Counted from the stretch's first letter, positions 27,722-37,204 are shown. The stretch is 64,000 nt of DNA from an uncultured Desulfobulbus sp. (GCF_963665445.1 NZ_OY762276.1:4086601-4150600), one strand, 5' to 3'. Numbers and translations: made by a program. Notes: a model not told the origin generated them from the letters alone.

Positions 27722-29292
27722 TACTTGACCTTGAAGTGTTTGGGTTCGATACCGTAGCTGTGAATCTTGTAGTTGATGATCCGCAGACTGGTTTCCAGGC
27801 TTTTCGCCGCCTTGGTCTGGTTGCCGTTGTTTTTCTTCAGCGCTTCAATGATAAGTTCCCGCTCGAAATTTTCAACCGCTGTGGCCAGAGAAAGAGGCTT
27901 GCTGGAGTGGATGGACTCCGCGCTCTGCAGCGAGGGCGGCAGGTGAATGGACTTGATCGCATTGCCGTCGCAGATCAACACCGCCCGCTCCATGCAGTTC
28001 TGCAGTTCGCGGACGTTGCCCGGCCAGTGGTACTGCACCAGGAGATCGATCGCCGGAGTGGTGATCCGTTTGATATCCTTGTTATTTTCCTTGGAATATT
28101 TTTCAAGGAAATATTCGGCCAAAAGCAGGATGTCTGTACGCCGCTCGCGCAACGGGGGCAGGTAGACCGGAAAGACGTTGAGCCGGTAATAGAGATCCTC
28201 GCGGAAGACCATCTCCTTGACCGCCTTTTCCAGATCCCGATTGGTGGCAGCCACCAGACGAATATCCGTCTTGATGGTCTTGGTCGAGCCCAACCGCTGG
28301 AAGGTGCGTTCCTGAATGACGTTGAGCAGCTTGACCTGCACCGCAGGACTGATTTCGCCAATTTCATCGAGGAACAGGGTGCCGCCCTCGGCCATCTCGA
28401 AACGGCCCTTTTTGGCTTCGGTGGCCCCGGTGAAGGCCCCCTTCTCATGGCCGAAGAGTTCGCTCTCCAGAAGCGTTTCCGGAAGGGCAGAACAGTTGAC
28501 CACCACAAACGGGCCATCGGCACGGCTGGAGTTGTGATGCAGGGCCTTGGCCACCAGGGTCTTGCCGGTGCCGGACTCGCCGCGCAACAGCACCGTGGCA
28601 TTGGAATCCGCCACCCGGTGGACCATGTCGAAGACTTCCTGCATCCGCGAGGAGTTGCCGATGATCTCCTCGATGCGGTTTTTCGCGGAGAGCTCCCGCC
28701 GCAGCTTGGAGTTTTCCTGGCGCAAAGCCTCCTTTTCCTCATTGACCCGCTGAATGCGCTGCACCGTCTCGGATATCAAGCCACTGACAACGGTGAGGAA
28801 CCGAAGATCGTTTTCCGACTGTACCCCAAACCCCTCATTATACTCCCGGTCAATGGACAGGGCGCCGACGGATTGCTGCGAGGCGAGGATGGGAACGCAA
28901 AGAAACGAACTTTTCTTTTTCCGCTCATCGCCGCGGGTACGGGTCCGGTTGAGAAAAAGCGGTTCTTCGCCGATCTGGGGCACGATAATCGGTTCCCCGG
29001 TGGCGACGACCTTGCCGGTGATCCCCTCGCCCAGTTTGTACCGGCCGCGGCGTTTCGCCTCGGCGGTGATACCGTGGGCAACCTCGATCTCGAGTTCGCC
29101 CGTTGCCGGGTTGATGATCGTCACCGTTCCGTTATCCATATCTTTATGGTCTGCCAGGGTGTTGACAATTTTTTCCAGGCAGTCCTGCAGGCTGATCGCC
29201 GATGCCAGATGACGGGTAATTTCGTACAGACAGGTCAGATTAATGAACTCCTGATCCTGTGGGGTGATGGATGAGGCCTTGTTTGCTTTCAT
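27721..29292 (-). CDS. NifA-type sigma-54-dependent transcriptional activator
   Basis: A 523-residue enhancer-binding protein. A GAF sensor domain covers about residues 25-185, the AAA+ domain about 210-440, and a Fis-type helix-turn-helix the C-terminus ([21 protein letters not shown]). Walker A is [13 protein letters not shown], the sigma-54 contact loop GAFTGA is intact near residue 284, and Walker B is [14 protein letters not shown] plus this core resembles NifA. No nif genes are in the window, so its target is unknown; nitrogen genes at 3-12 kb with a sigma-54 promoter are candidates. It is first in an operon with queH. Confidence 0.9.
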   Translation of the reverse strand: MKANKASSITPQDQEFINLTCLYEITRHLASAISLQDCLEKIVNTLADHKDMDNGTVTIINPATGELEIEVAHGITAEAKRRGRYKLGEGITGKVVATGEPIIVPQIGEEPLFLNRTRTRGDERKKKSSFLCVPILASQQSVGALSIDREYNEGFGVQSENDLRFLTVVSGLISETVQRIQRVNEEKEALRQENSKLRRELSAKNRIEEIIGNSSRMQEVFDMVHRVADSNATVLLRGESGTGKTLVAKALHHNSSRADGPFVVVNCSALPETLLESELFGHEKGAFTGATEAKKGRFEMAEGGTLFLDEIGEISPAVQVKLLNVIQERTFQRLGSTKTIKTDIRLVAATNRDLEKAVKEMVFREDLYYRLNVFPVYLPPLRERRTDILLLAEYFLEKYSKENNKDIKRITTPAIDLLVQYHWPGNVRELQNCMERAVLICDGNAIKSIHLPPSLQSAESIHSSKPLSLATAVENFERELIIEALKKNNGNQTKAAKSLETSLRIINYKIHSYGIEPKHFKVK

Positions 29293-29308
29293 GAAATAGA
29301 GTACTTTA

Positions 29309-29337
29309 TTGACAGTGTCCCTTCGAAATGGTATTTA
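29309..29337 (+). promoter_or_regulatory. Sigma-70-type promoter for the tRNA-Ser genes
   Basis: TTGACA at 29309-29314 and TATTTA at 29332-29337 are separated by 17 bases. The first tRNA begins 12 bases after the -10 element. Confidence 0.7.
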
Positions 29338-29348
29338 TGTGCCGTTAT

Positions 29349-29434
29349 GGAGGGATGGCCGAGTGGTTTAAGGCGGCGGTCTTGAAAACCGTTGTGCGAA
29401 AGTACCGTGGGTTCGAATCCTACTCCCTCCGCCA
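29349..29434 (+). tRNA. tRNA-Ser (anticodon UGA)
   Basis: Acceptor stem GGAGGGA (29349-29355) pairs with TCCCTCC (29424-29430). The D-arm contains GGCCGAGTGGTTTAAGG, the anticodon loop CTTGAAA gives UGA, a long class II variable arm follows, and the T-loop is GGGTTCGAATCC. The 3' CCA is encoded. The length of 86 with a long variable arm is typical for serine. Confidence 0.96.
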
Positions 29435-29456
29435 AAACAACTGATTGACACACTTC

Positions 29457-29548
29457 GGAGAGATGACCGAGAGGCCGATGGTGCTCGCCTGCTAAGCGAG
29501 TGTGGGGGTTATACTCCACCGAGGGTTCGAATCCCTCTCTCTCCGCCA
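29457..29548 (+). tRNA. tRNA-Ser (anticodon GCU)
   Basis: Acceptor stem GGAGAGA (29457-29463) pairs with TCTCTCC (29538-29544). The anticodon loop CTGCTAA gives GCU, the long variable arm is TGTGGGGGTTATACTCCACC, and CCA is encoded. It lies 22 bases after the other serine tRNA and shares its transcript. Confidence 0.96.
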
Positions 29549-29556
29549 CAGCATAA

Positions 29557-29590
29557 AAGGCTGGTTGGAATTGCCAACCAGCCTTTTTTT
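29557..29590 (+). terminator. Terminator of the tRNA-Ser transcript
   Basis: AAGGCTGGTTGG pairs with CCAACCAGCC(TT) around a five-base loop, followed by a run of seven T residues. Confidence 0.93.
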
Positions 29591-29846
29591 ATTCCTTTGC
29601 CAAGAATCGGAAGCACGCATCTGCTGTGTTCCCGATTCCCTTGGATGACAATGGTTTCAGCTCGGCAAGAACGGTTTTCCCGTTCACGAACAGACCTCCT
29701 CCAGGCCGTTCGATTTGACAAGTTTGTACCATAGTCCTTTCAATTTTGCCATGCCTATATACGCAAAATGTAAGAGCGATTCAGTCGATTTTGCATTTCC
29801 GTATAAAACCCACCCTGCTCTGCGAAGATGGAGAGCTAAAGAGAGA
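29591..29846. other. Intergenic region between tRNA terminator and bioG, nothing recognised
   Basis: Neither coding sequence nor structured RNA is evident. Short frames on both strands have no ribosome site and no familiar sequence. Confidence 0.45.
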
Positions 29847-30503
29847 TCACCCGGGAAGGATATCCTGCCACCCGTCAAGACCATAAAAAGGGAAATGCGG
29901 CCACTGACGGACAACGCCGTTGCCCTTGCCCCAGGCACGCATCTGATTGCGACCGGAGAAGATGCGGTCCCGGCTGGTAATTATTTTCCGGGTGTAGATA
30001 TCCGCCCCTGGACCGAACCGTTCATACGCCTCCTGAAAGGCCTCCATTTCCTCGGCAAGTTGTTCCAGGCTCCGTTGCGGCCGGTGTGCAAGAAATCGCT
30101 CGAGCTGCGGCTTCTCGTCAAACATGTTCTCATAGAATCCCTGCAAGATATCCTCCCCAAAATCCGCCAGCATAGCCTGATAATTTTCCGGGGGGATCCC
30201 CTGTTTACCGTCAATGGGTCTGAGGGTGCCGCCAATCGCGGTCAGTGAAGCAAAACAGTGGCGCTGCTCCGTCAACAGATGCGCCGCAACCCAAACCCCC
30301 ATGGACCAGCCAATCAGGTGCAACCGTTCGTAGCCGGCAAAGGGCTTGAGGTCCACCACTGCCAGCTGCCGATAATCGTCGACCATGCACAGATCCGACT
30401 CGATGAGTGGAATATCGAGAAAGGGGGCGGGGTCCATGCCCCAGCCCGCGAAGAAGAGGAGGCACTCCCTCTTGCCGCCTTTTTTCAGCCAGGTAAACTC
30501 CAT
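29847..30503 (-). CDS. bioG: Pimeloyl-ACP methyl ester esterase BioG
   Basis: BioG hydrolyses pimeloyl-ACP methyl ester, releasing pimeloyl-ACP for biotin ring synthesis; it replaces BioH in some bacteria. The 218-residue protein has the alpha/beta-hydrolase nucleophile elbow GWSMG (Ser67) and ends in a region with conserved HFPFYGLDGW that supplies the catalytic His. The GWGMDP near residues 20-25 is typical of BioG (formerly DUF452). It lies three bases after bioF on the same strand, which fixes the role in biotin synthesis. Confidence 0.92.
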   Translation of the reverse strand: MEFTWLKKGGKRECLLFFAGWGMDPAPFLDIPLIESDLCMVDDYRQLAVVDLKPFAGYERLHLIGWSMGVWVAAHLLTEQRHCFASLTAIGGTLRPIDGKQGIPPENYQAMLADFGEDILQGFYENMFDEKPQLERFLAHRPQRSLEQLAEEMEAFQEAYERFGPGADIYTRKIITSRDRIFSGRNQMRAWGKGNGVVRQWPHFPFYGLDGWQDILPG

Positions 30504-30506
30504 GGC

Positions 30507-31688
30507 CTAGCCGAGCGCCTCCTTGATAATGGCCGGAAGCGGAGCCAGTTGCTCCCAGCTCATGGCGGCATTGAGCGAAAGCCGCAGTCGTGAAGTGCCT
30601 GCGGGCACGGTCGGCGGGCGGACTGCCTTGACCCAGTAGCCGGCCTCGCAGATACGTTCGGCAGCAGCCACGGTTCGGGCCGCGTCCCCCACCATCACCG
30701 GCACAATGTTGCTGCTGCCATCGGTGCGCAGCCCCATGTCGCGCAGGGCGGCGCGGAAACGGGAGGACAGTTGATCGACCTTGATCCGCTGCTCGCGCAT
30801 CAAAGGAATCTGTCTGAGGACGAAACAGAGCCAATGTACCGATACCGGCGGCAATCCGGTGGAGAAAATCTGTGAGCGGGCGGTGTTGAGCAGGAAATCG
30901 ATCAGCTGCCCCGAGCCGACCACAAACGATCCCTGGCCGCCAAAGGCTTTGCCAAAGGTTCCGGTGAGGATTTCGATCCGGTGGTGTACTCCCTGCTCCT
31001 CGGCCAGGCCGCAGCCGTTGTCGCCGCGAATTCCCACGCCATGGGCCTCATCCACATAGAGTGCGGCCTGATACCGGTCCTTTATCCGCACCAGTTCGGC
31101 CAGGTCGGCGATGTCGCCGTCCATGGAAAAGATGGACTCGGTGACAATGATCACCTGACGGTATTTTTCCCGATCCTTTGCAAGAATCTGTTCGATGGCC
31201 TGATACTCCAGATGCGGGTAACGCACCACCTTGGCCCGCGACAAACGCATGCCGTCGATCAGGCTGGCATGACAGAGTTTATCGGCCAAAATGAGATCAC
31301 CCTTGCCGGTAAGGGCGGGCAGGATGCCGATATTGATATGATAGCCCGAGTTGAAGACCAGCACCGCCTCGGCCTGATAGAGCCCGCGCAGTTGCCGTTC
31401 AAGCCGGGCATAGGGCAAGGTATTGCCGGTCATCAGGCGAGAGGCCGTACTGCCCAACCCGTAGCTTTCCAAGATATTTTCATCGTTCTGCTCGCGAAAA
31501 AAATCGGTCAGCAAATCACGGTTGGTGGCCAAACCCAAATAGTCGTTACCGGCCAGGTTGAGGTATTTTCGACCGCTGATGTCGATCATCCCTTGATCGA
31601 GATGACTGACCGGCACCAGGGAACGGTGCATTCCCTGGGCTTTGATTTCCTTGAGTTGTTCCTGCAGATGAGAATCGAGTACCGACAT
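30507..31688 (-). CDS. bioF: 8-amino-7-oxononanoate synthase
   Basis: A PLP enzyme that condenses pimeloyl-ACP with alanine, the first ring-forming step of biotin synthesis. It has 393 residues. Landmarks are NDYLGLA, the stacking-His region DKLCHASLIDG, DEAHGVGIRG, and the PLP lysine in TGTFGKAFGGQG. The ATG at 31688 is favoured because AGGA lies eight bases upstream; the ATG at 31694 overlaps the stop of the preceding selenoprotein gene. The order selenoprotein-bioF-bioG is tightly packed; bioA, bioB and bioD are not in the window. Confidence 0.95.
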   Translation of the reverse strand: MSVLDSHLQEQLKEIKAQGMHRSLVPVSHLDQGMIDISGRKYLNLAGNDYLGLATNRDLLTDFFREQNDENILESYGLGSTASRLMTGNTLPYARLERQLRGLYQAEAVLVFNSGYHINIGILPALTGKGDLILADKLCHASLIDGMRLSRAKVVRYPHLEYQAIEQILAKDREKYRQVIIVTESIFSMDGDIADLAELVRIKDRYQAALYVDEAHGVGIRGDNGCGLAEEQGVHHRIEILTGTFGKAFGGQGSFVVGSGQLIDFLLNTARSQIFSTGLPPVSVHWLCFVLRQIPLMREQRIKVDQLSSRFRAALRDMGLRTDGSSNIVPVMVGDAARTVAAAERICEAGYWVKAVRPPTVPAGTSRLRLSLNAAMSWEQLAPLPAIIKEALG

Positions 31689-31693
31689 GGTCA

Positions 31694-32032
31694 TTATCCT
31701 GTAAACGTGCTGTACAGTGTTTCACCAAAGCCGACCAGCAACCGGTCGCCGATCCGAAGGGTCGGAGCCCGCAGATTGCCGGTTCTGCCAAGTGCCGCCG
31801 CGAGAATGGCGTCTTTGGCATCTGTTTTGGGATTGAAGGTGACGACTTTTTTGCCCTTGGCCACCAGGATTTCGCTGGCCGTTGCAAGCAGTTGCCAGGC
31901 ATCCTCTCCGGCGAGCACTTCCTTGCGGGCATCGACGATCTGTTCCATGGGAATCTGTTGTTGCTCAAGCACAGCCTGTGCCTTGATGCACGAGGCTCAG
32001 CCTTTTCGTAAATAGGCCCAATCGATTTTCAT
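31694..32032 (-). CDS. ArsC-family selenoprotein with in-frame UGA (Sec12)
   Basis: A 112-residue thioredoxin-fold protein of the ArsC/Spx-like family. A conventional reading would begin only at 31972 and lack the active site. Reading through the TGA at 31999-31997 extends it to an ATG at 32032 that has a GGAGG site just upstream, giving MKIDWAYLRKGU-ASCIKAQ. The UxxC pair sits exactly where ArsC-type proteins carry the redox cysteine. The C-terminal RTGNLRAPTLRIGDRLLVGF is the family's conserved end. A bacterial SECIS-like hairpin begins 11 bases after the UGA. Its TAA overlaps a bioF start codon. The physiological substrate is unknown; arsenate reduction is not implied. Confidence 0.9.
31966..31985 (-). 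promoter_or_regulatory. SECIS-like hairpin for selenocysteine insertion
   Basis: On the minus strand CAAGGCACA pairs with TGTGCTTG (one bulged G), leaving a small apical loop containing GGC. It starts 11 bases after the UGA at 31999-31997, within the range used by bacterial SelB. Loop guanines are a known requirement. Confidence 0.7.
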
Positions 32033-32285
32033 ACATCCTCCAAAGGCGAGAGTCATGGGAATTGTGCAGCGCAATGGGCGCCATTATAGTCCCCTCGGCC
32101 TGCAACCACCACCCAAATCAGGGAAATCCATCCTTTCCCCTGAATTTCTCATGGGAAAGCCGAAAAAATTAGCGCGTTCATCTGCCCAAAGAGGCGAAGG
32201 CGCGAGTTTCCCGGTTTTCGAACCAGGATAAATCCATTATATTTGGTGCGTTACCTTATGGAGTACATTTCAGGAGGAGAGCACG

Positions 32286-32711
32286 ATGGCGAACGAAAAC
32301 GACACACCACAGGGAGAGTTGCTGCTGCGAACCATGCCCATGCCTGCGGACACCAGCTTTAACGGCGATATCTTCGGCGGGTGGATCATGTCGCAGATGG
32401 ATCTGGCCGGCTCCATGCTGGCCAAGGAGGTGACGCGAACCCGCACAGCCACCGTTGCGGTGGAATCGATGAAGTTCATCAAACCGGTGCGGGTCGGCGA
32501 TGTGGTCTGCTGTTACGGCCGGATACTGCGGGTGGGCACGACCTCGGTCAGCATCATGCTCGAGGTGTGGGTCCGCCCGATCCTCCATGCCGGCAAGGAT
32601 CAGTTCACCACCTTCAAGGTCACCGAGGCCGCCATTACCTATGTGGCGCTGGGCGAGGATGGCAAGAAGCAGGCAATCGACAAAGAACGGTTGCAGGGCC
32701 GATATCTCTAG
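32286..32711 (+). CDS. Acyl-CoA thioesterase (hotdog fold, YciA-like)
   Basis: A cytoplasmic hotdog-fold thioesterase of 141 residues that hydrolyses acyl-CoAs. The motif TSFNGDIFGGWIMSQMDLAGSM contains the catalytic Asp of this subfamily, and VESMKFIKPVRVGDVV follows. GGAGGAG precedes the ATG at 32286. It is monocistronic, facing away from the biotin genes and convergent with the HDOD gene 16 bases downstream. The exact acyl specificity is not readable from sequence. Confidence 0.92.
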   Translation: MANENDTPQGELLLRTMPMPADTSFNGDIFGGWIMSQMDLAGSMLAKEVTRTRTATVAVESMKFIKPVRVGDVVCCYGRILRVGTTSVSIMLEVWVRPILHAGKDQFTTFKVTEAAITYVALGEDGKKQAIDKERLQGRYL

Positions 32712-32727
32712 CCATCAACCCGCCGCC

Positions 32728-33567
32728 CTAGTTCGACAGGATGGCGGTATCTTCCAGGGCGATTTCCAGCTCGGCCAGATCGATTTCGGAGAGATTGAGC
32801 AGATCCGCCTCAAGGGTGGCTGGCAGGACCAAGGATGGCTCATTGGTCAGCCCGATGCCGAGCTTGTGACAAACCAGATTCGACATCCGTACCAGGAGCA
32901 TGAGAATATTTTTGTCATCCAACTCCACGGAATGGTGTTCACGGGCGATAAGAGTAAAATATTCTGGGACGTTCCACTGCTCGAGCAGCTTCCCCCCCTC
33001 TCGTGGATGCAGCCTGTCCATGGCCTCGAGCAGGAGGGCATCGGTGATTTTCAAATTTTTATTGCGCCGTTTGATCTGCTCGACAATCTCCAACACCAGG
33101 AGCTTGCCCACATCGTGAAACAGTCCCGCAAAAAAGGCCTGACTCTGTTCAACCCCATAGGTATGGCGCTTTGAGAGCCAAACCGCGCCGTAGGCACAGC
33201 CCACCGCATGTTGCCACAGCTTCTTCATCACCAGGTTGATCATCTTGTCTTTGCTTGCAAAATGCTGCTTTGAGGTGGCCAGCAGGACCACCTTCTCGAT
33301 TTCCTTCACCCCCAACCGCATGATTGCCGCCCGGACCGTACCAACCTCTTTCAGCCCCCGATAAAAAGCCGAATTGGCGATCTTCAGCACCTGGGTGGAA
33401 AGCGCCTGATCCGAGGTGATAATCTTCTCGATCACCTGAATGTTGGGCTCGTTTTTCGCAATCTCCTGCTGGATTCTTGCGGCTGCCGAACTAAACACCG
33501 GCAGAACCACCGAATCCGATTCAATAAAACGGTTAATGACATCGATAAGGGAAAGGGGAGCACTCAT
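32728..33567 (-). CDS. HDOD-domain signalling protein
   Basis: A 279-residue soluble HDOD protein. The domain fills most of the chain: VISSDQALSTQVLKIANS-type opening (here IITSDQALSTQVLKIANSAF), then the helix with FFAGLFHDVGKLLVLEI, which retains an HD pair. Such proteins act in signal pathways linked to motility, pili and c-di-GMP. Its ATG follows the stop of a PilB/GspE-type ATPase without a gap, so the two are co-transcribed and probably act on the same pilus or secretion machine. Confidence 0.88.
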   Translation of the reverse strand: MSAPLSLIDVINRFIESDSVVLPVFSSAAARIQQEIAKNEPNIQVIEKIITSDQALSTQVLKIANSAFYRGLKEVGTVRAAIMRLGVKEIEKVVLLATSKQHFASKDKMINLVMKKLWQHAVGCAYGAVWLSKRHTYGVEQSQAFFAGLFHDVGKLLVLEIVEQIKRRNKNLKITDALLLEAMDRLHPREGGKLLEQWNVPEYFTLIAREHHSVELDDKNILMLLVRMSNLVCHKLGIGLTNEPSLVLPATLEADLLNLSEIDLAELEIALEDTAILSN

Positions 33568-35433
33568 TTAATCACCCGAGAGACGGCGTAGTTCGACAAG
33601 AGTCCGGGGTGGACTGAAAATAGGCAGACAGCGCAGGATCTCATCGATAGTGGTCAACCCAGCCCCTGCCTTGACCAGGCCGTCTTCCAAAAGGGTGATC
33701 AGGCCGGAATAGTTGATACTGATATTACGAATTTCAAAACTGGTTTTCTGTTCAAGGATGGCCGTGCGCACCCGCTCATCGAGCACCAGCAGTTCAAAAA
33801 CACCGATACGGCCCTTGTACCCACTCTGTTTACACATCTTGCAGCCGCGGCCTTTCTTGAAGTTGGCCCCGGCCAGATCAGCCTGGCTGCACCGCAGCCG
33901 CTGCAACTGCATCGGCGTCGGCTTGGCGTCGACTGCACAGTGCGGGCAGACCCGACGGAGCAGTCGCTGCGCCAAAACGCTGACCACGGTCGAGGAGACG
34001 AGAAAGGGGGCGATATCCATGTTCAACAGGCGAATCAGACCGCCGATACTGTCCTCGGTGTGAAAGGTGGAGAGCACCTTGTGGCCGGTCAGCGCGGCCT
34101 GCACCGCCACCTCGGCCGAGTAGGTGTCGCGGATCTCGCCGATGACGATCACGTCCGGATCCTGACGGACGATATGGCGCAGGGTCTCCTCAAAGGTGAG
34201 ATCGATTTTGGGATCGATCGAGCACTGGGCGATCCCTTCGATCACATACTCCACCGGCTCCTCGGCAGTGACAATACTGACATTGGGTCCCTTGAGCGAG
34301 TGGATGCAGCTGTAGATGGTCGAGGTCTTGCCTGAACCGGTCGGCCCGGTGACCAGGACTACCCCGCTGGGCTGGTAGACCGCATCCTCGAGAAAACGGG
34401 TCAGCATGCGGGGGGAGAGCCCGATGGACTGGAGGTCAAACAGTTCCTGCTTGCGGTTCAAGAGACGAAAAACGATCTTTTCGCCGTGAATGGTGACGAA
34501 AAAAGAGACACGCAGGTCAAGCTGCCCCTCATCGTAATCGAACATGATGCGGCCGCCCTGATGGCGCCGCTTCTCGGTGATGTCCGCCTTACAGAGAATC
34601 TTGATACGGCTGGTGAGCGCGGGAATGATCTCCCGGGGATAATCCTGGAAATGGTTGAGCACCCCGTCCTCGCGAAAGCGCACCTGGAGCCGGTCCTCCA
34701 TGGGCTCGATATGGATGTCGCTGGCGTTGTTTTTGATCGCGCCGAGAATGATCGAGTTGACCGTGCCGACCACGGTGGTGTTGTCCACGGCCAGGGCCTT
34801 GCCGCTCTTCTTTTCGGAGAGGAGGTCCAGGGTCTTGCGGATACTGCGGCTCTGGGCAATGACCGGAACGATGTTTTCCCCGAAAAAGCGCCTCGCGGTC
34901 TGCTGCGCCTCCTGGTCAAGGGGATCGGCAAAGGCCACCCGCACAGTGCCGTCATCGGTCTTGATCGGGACAAAGGCATGGGTGGTCATCAGGGTTTTGG
35001 AGAGCTTGTCGCACCTGACCCGATCGATGTTGTTGAGCGCAGGTTCGATAAAGGGATAGCCCATCTGAATCGAGAGCACCTCGATAAAGGCCTGCTCATC
35101 GATAAAGTTGTGCCGCACCAGGACCTGCCCCAATTTTTCCTGGGTATCGCTCTCTTTCTGCAACCGAATGGCGGAATCCAGATCTTCGGGGGAAATATGG
35201 CCCAACTCGACCAGCAGATCGCCGATGCGGATCGAGGACGAGGTGGTGCGCAGGACCTCCTTCACGTCCTGGTCGGTGATGAATTTGAGATCGCGCAGGA
35301 TCTTGAGCAACGGCTGATACGTGGTCAGCTTGGAACGGACACGCTCGGCATGCTGCACTTGGGCGGCAGTGACCAGCTTGGCCTGCAGCAGCAGGCGAAT
35401 GACAGTACTGTAACTCTCTTCCGGTGGGGGCAT
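33568..35433 (-). CDS. Type IV pilus assembly / type II secretion ATPase (PilB/GspE family)
   Basis: A 621-residue hexameric traffic ATPase. Two N-terminal MshEN-like segments (about residues 1-150) may bind c-di-GMP. Walker A is GPTGSGKTSTIYS near residue 365, the Asp box is TAEEPVEYVIEG, Walker B is DVIVIGEIRD, and the His box is STFHTEDS. A tetracysteine zinc site is formed by CPHC near residue 493 and CKMC near 530, as in GspE/PilB. No pilins or other pilus genes are adjacent, so pilus versus secretion cannot be settled. Co-transcribed with the HDOD gene. Confidence 0.9.
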   Translation of the reverse strand: MPPPEESYSTVIRLLLQAKLVTAAQVQHAERVRSKLTTYQPLLKILRDLKFITDQDVKEVLRTTSSSIRIGDLLVELGHISPEDLDSAIRLQKESDTQEKLGQVLVRHNFIDEQAFIEVLSIQMGYPFIEPALNNIDRVRCDKLSKTLMTTHAFVPIKTDDGTVRVAFADPLDQEAQQTARRFFGENIVPVIAQSRSIRKTLDLLSEKKSGKALAVDNTTVVGTVNSIILGAIKNNASDIHIEPMEDRLQVRFREDGVLNHFQDYPREIIPALTSRIKILCKADITEKRRHQGGRIMFDYDEGQLDLRVSFFVTIHGEKIVFRLLNRKQELFDLQSIGLSPRMLTRFLEDAVYQPSGVVLVTGPTGSGKTSTIYSCIHSLKGPNVSIVTAEEPVEYVIEGIAQCSIDPKIDLTFEETLRHIVRQDPDVIVIGEIRDTYSAEVAVQAALTGHKVLSTFHTEDSIGGLIRLLNMDIAPFLVSSTVVSVLAQRLLRRVCPHCAVDAKPTPMQLQRLRCSQADLAGANFKKGRGCKMCKQSGYKGRIGVFELLVLDERVRTAILEQKTSFEIRNISINYSGLITLLEDGLVKAGAGLTTIDEILRCLPIFSPPRTLVELRRLSGD

Positions 35434-35803
35434 GGCAGAATATCCGGGGCGCCTTATCCTTGATATCGATCCGGCATATCGAAATGATATACCTTTTTTC
35501 GGCTTGATCTTTTCAGTATACGGGGGAAGGTTCTCAGGTTCAAGCGATTCATGCTTCTGAATTTTTTAAATAATTACAGATTTGTGATTCTCGTAAAAAG
35601 CGCCGAGCATGACGTTTCGAGCTTCGCCATCCACTGATTTCACAAGATGTGATTTTCAGTATTTGGCTTTTTACGAGGCCATCAGATTGAACGCCGCCAC
35701 GGAAAGACGGACAAGGATTTTTTCCCGCCGGATTTCGCCAATCCGGCAAAAATACACGTTTTCCCCTGGATCTCCTTCTGCAAACCGGCTGTTTTGTTCC
35801 CGC
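35434..35803. other. Intergenic region between PilB/GspE gene and fumC
   Basis: No gene is seen. It contains the well-preserved copy of a dispersed palindromic repeat (35588-35684). A further hairpin GCCGGAT / ATCCGGC lies at about 35730-35755; it lacks a T-run on the minus strand in the right direction for fumC. Confidence 0.5.
35588..35684. repeat. Dispersed palindromic repeat, well-preserved copy
   Basis: Perfect 12-bp terminal inverted repeats, CTCGTAAAAAGC (35590-35601) and GCTTTTTACGAG (35666-35677), enclose an inner inverted repeat ACTGATTTCACA / TGTGATTTTCAGT. It closely resembles 1980-2072 and runs into the same GGCCATCA. Size and structure suggest a non-coding MITE- or REP-like element. 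Confidence 0.75.
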
Positions 35804-37204
35804 TCAGCCGTCAACCCCCTGAGAACCGACCATGAGCTCCGGCCGAACCATCTGATCGAACGCCTCTTCGCTCAGCAGCCCAAGGGCCAGGGCCGCCTCC
35901 TTGAGGGACAGATGCTCTGCATGGGCCTTCTTGGCAATGGCCGCGGCCTTCTCATACCCGATATGGGGGTTGAGGGCCGTGACCAGCATCAGCGAGTTGT
36001 GCAGATTCTCAGCAATGCGTTGTGGGATCGGCTCCAGGCCATCGATGCAATGGTGATGAAAGGAATCGATCACATCCGCCAGCAGGGAAACCGACTGGAG
36101 GAAGTTGTAGATGATCACCGGCTTGAACACATTAAGCTCGAAATTGCCCTGGCTGGCGGCAAAGCCGATGGTGCTGTCGTTGCCGAAGACCTGGCAGGCG
36201 ACCATGGTGAGAGCCTCTGCCTGGGTCGGGTTGACCTTGCCCGGCATGATCGAGCTGCCCGGCTCGTTGGCCGGAATGGAGAGTTCGCCGAGACCGCAGC
36301 GGGGGCCACTGGCGAGCCAACGCACGTCGTTGGCGATTTTCATCAGGTTGGCTGCCAGCCCCTTGATCGCGCCATGGGCAAAGACCAGCTGATCGTGTCC
36401 GGTGAGCCCGTGAAACTTGTTGGCCAGCGAGTAGAACACCTTGCCGGTTGCACCGCTCAACTCCGCAGCCACCACCTCGCCAAAACCGGCAGGGGCGTTG
36501 AGTCCGGTCCCCACCGCGGTGCCGCCCACGGCTAAAAAACGCAACTGCTCCAGGCCGTGACGCAGTTGTTCGATACTACTGGCAAGCATCGCAGCCCAAC
36601 CGCTTATCTCCTGCCCCAGGGTGAGAGGCGTTGCATCCTGGAGATGGGTGCGGCCGATCTTGACCAGCGCTCTCTGCTCCGCTGCCTTGCGGCACAGGGT
36701 TCGCTGCAGGGCCTGGACAGCGGGCAACAGCCGGTCCTCCAGGGCAAAGACCGCGGCCACGTGCATGGCCGAGGGAAAGATGTCGTTTGAGCTCTGCGAC
36801 ATGTTGACATGATCGTTGGGGTGCACCGGCCGGGGCGCATCGAGATGGCCGCCTGCGCGGAGGGCCGCCCGGCCTGCGATCACCTCGTTGACGTTCATAT
36901 TGGACTGGGTGCCGCTGCCGGTCTGCCACACGGAGAGGGGAAATTCTCCCTCATACCCGCCGCCGAGAATATCGTCGCAGGCTCCGACAATGAGATCCGA
37001 TAACTCTCCAGAGAGCTTGCCCAGCCGGTGATTGACCCGGGCACAGGCCCGCTTCAAACGTACCAGACCATAGACCAGCGCAAGCGGCATCCGCTCTTCG
37101 CCAATGGAAAAGTTACGACGGCTCCGTTCGGTTTGCGCCCCCCATAGGCGTTCCGAGGCCACTTCGATGTGACCCATGGTATCGTGTTCAAGACGGTGAC
37201 TCAT
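35804..37204 (-). CDS. fumC: Fumarate hydratase class II
   Basis: Oxygen-stable, iron-free fumarase of the citric acid cycle, 466 residues, converting fumarate and malate. The family signature [13 protein letters not shown] is near residue 318. Other landmarks are [30 protein letters not shown] and [16 protein letters not shown]. The ATG at 37204 has GGGGGGAA upstream and begins the conserved N-terminus (HRLEHDTMG); the longer open frame toward 37507 reads into the opposite-strand neighbour's 5' end and is not used. It is divergent from the CDF transporter. Confidence 0.96.
   Translation of the reverse strand: MSHRLEHDTMGHIEVASERLWGAQTERSRRNFSIGEERMPLALVYGLVRLKRACARVNHRLGKLSGELSDLIVGACDDILGGGYEGEFPLSVWQTGSGTQSNMNVNEVIAGRAALRAGGHLDAPRPVHPNDHVNMSQSSNDIFPSAMHVAAVFALEDRLLPAVQALQRTLCRKAAEQRALVKIGRTHLQDATPLTLGQEISGWAAMLASSIEQLRHGLEQLRFLAVGGTAVGTGLNAPAGFGEVVAAELSGATGKVFYSLANKFHGLTGHDQLVFAHGAIKGLAANLMKIANDVRWLASGPRCGLGELSIPANEPGSSIMPGKVNPTQAEALTMVACQVFGNDSTIGFAASQGNFELNVFKPVIIYNFLQSVSLLADVIDSFHHHCIDGLEPIPQRIAENLHNSLMLVTALNPHIGYEKAAAIAKKAHAEHLSLKEAALALGLLSEEAFDQMVRPELMVGSQGVDG

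Noticed and set aside
29289-29549. Open frame antisense to the two tRNA-Ser genes (contains AEREGFEPS and EGVGFEPT)
   Set aside because: This is a well-known artefact of translating the complementary strand of tRNA genes.
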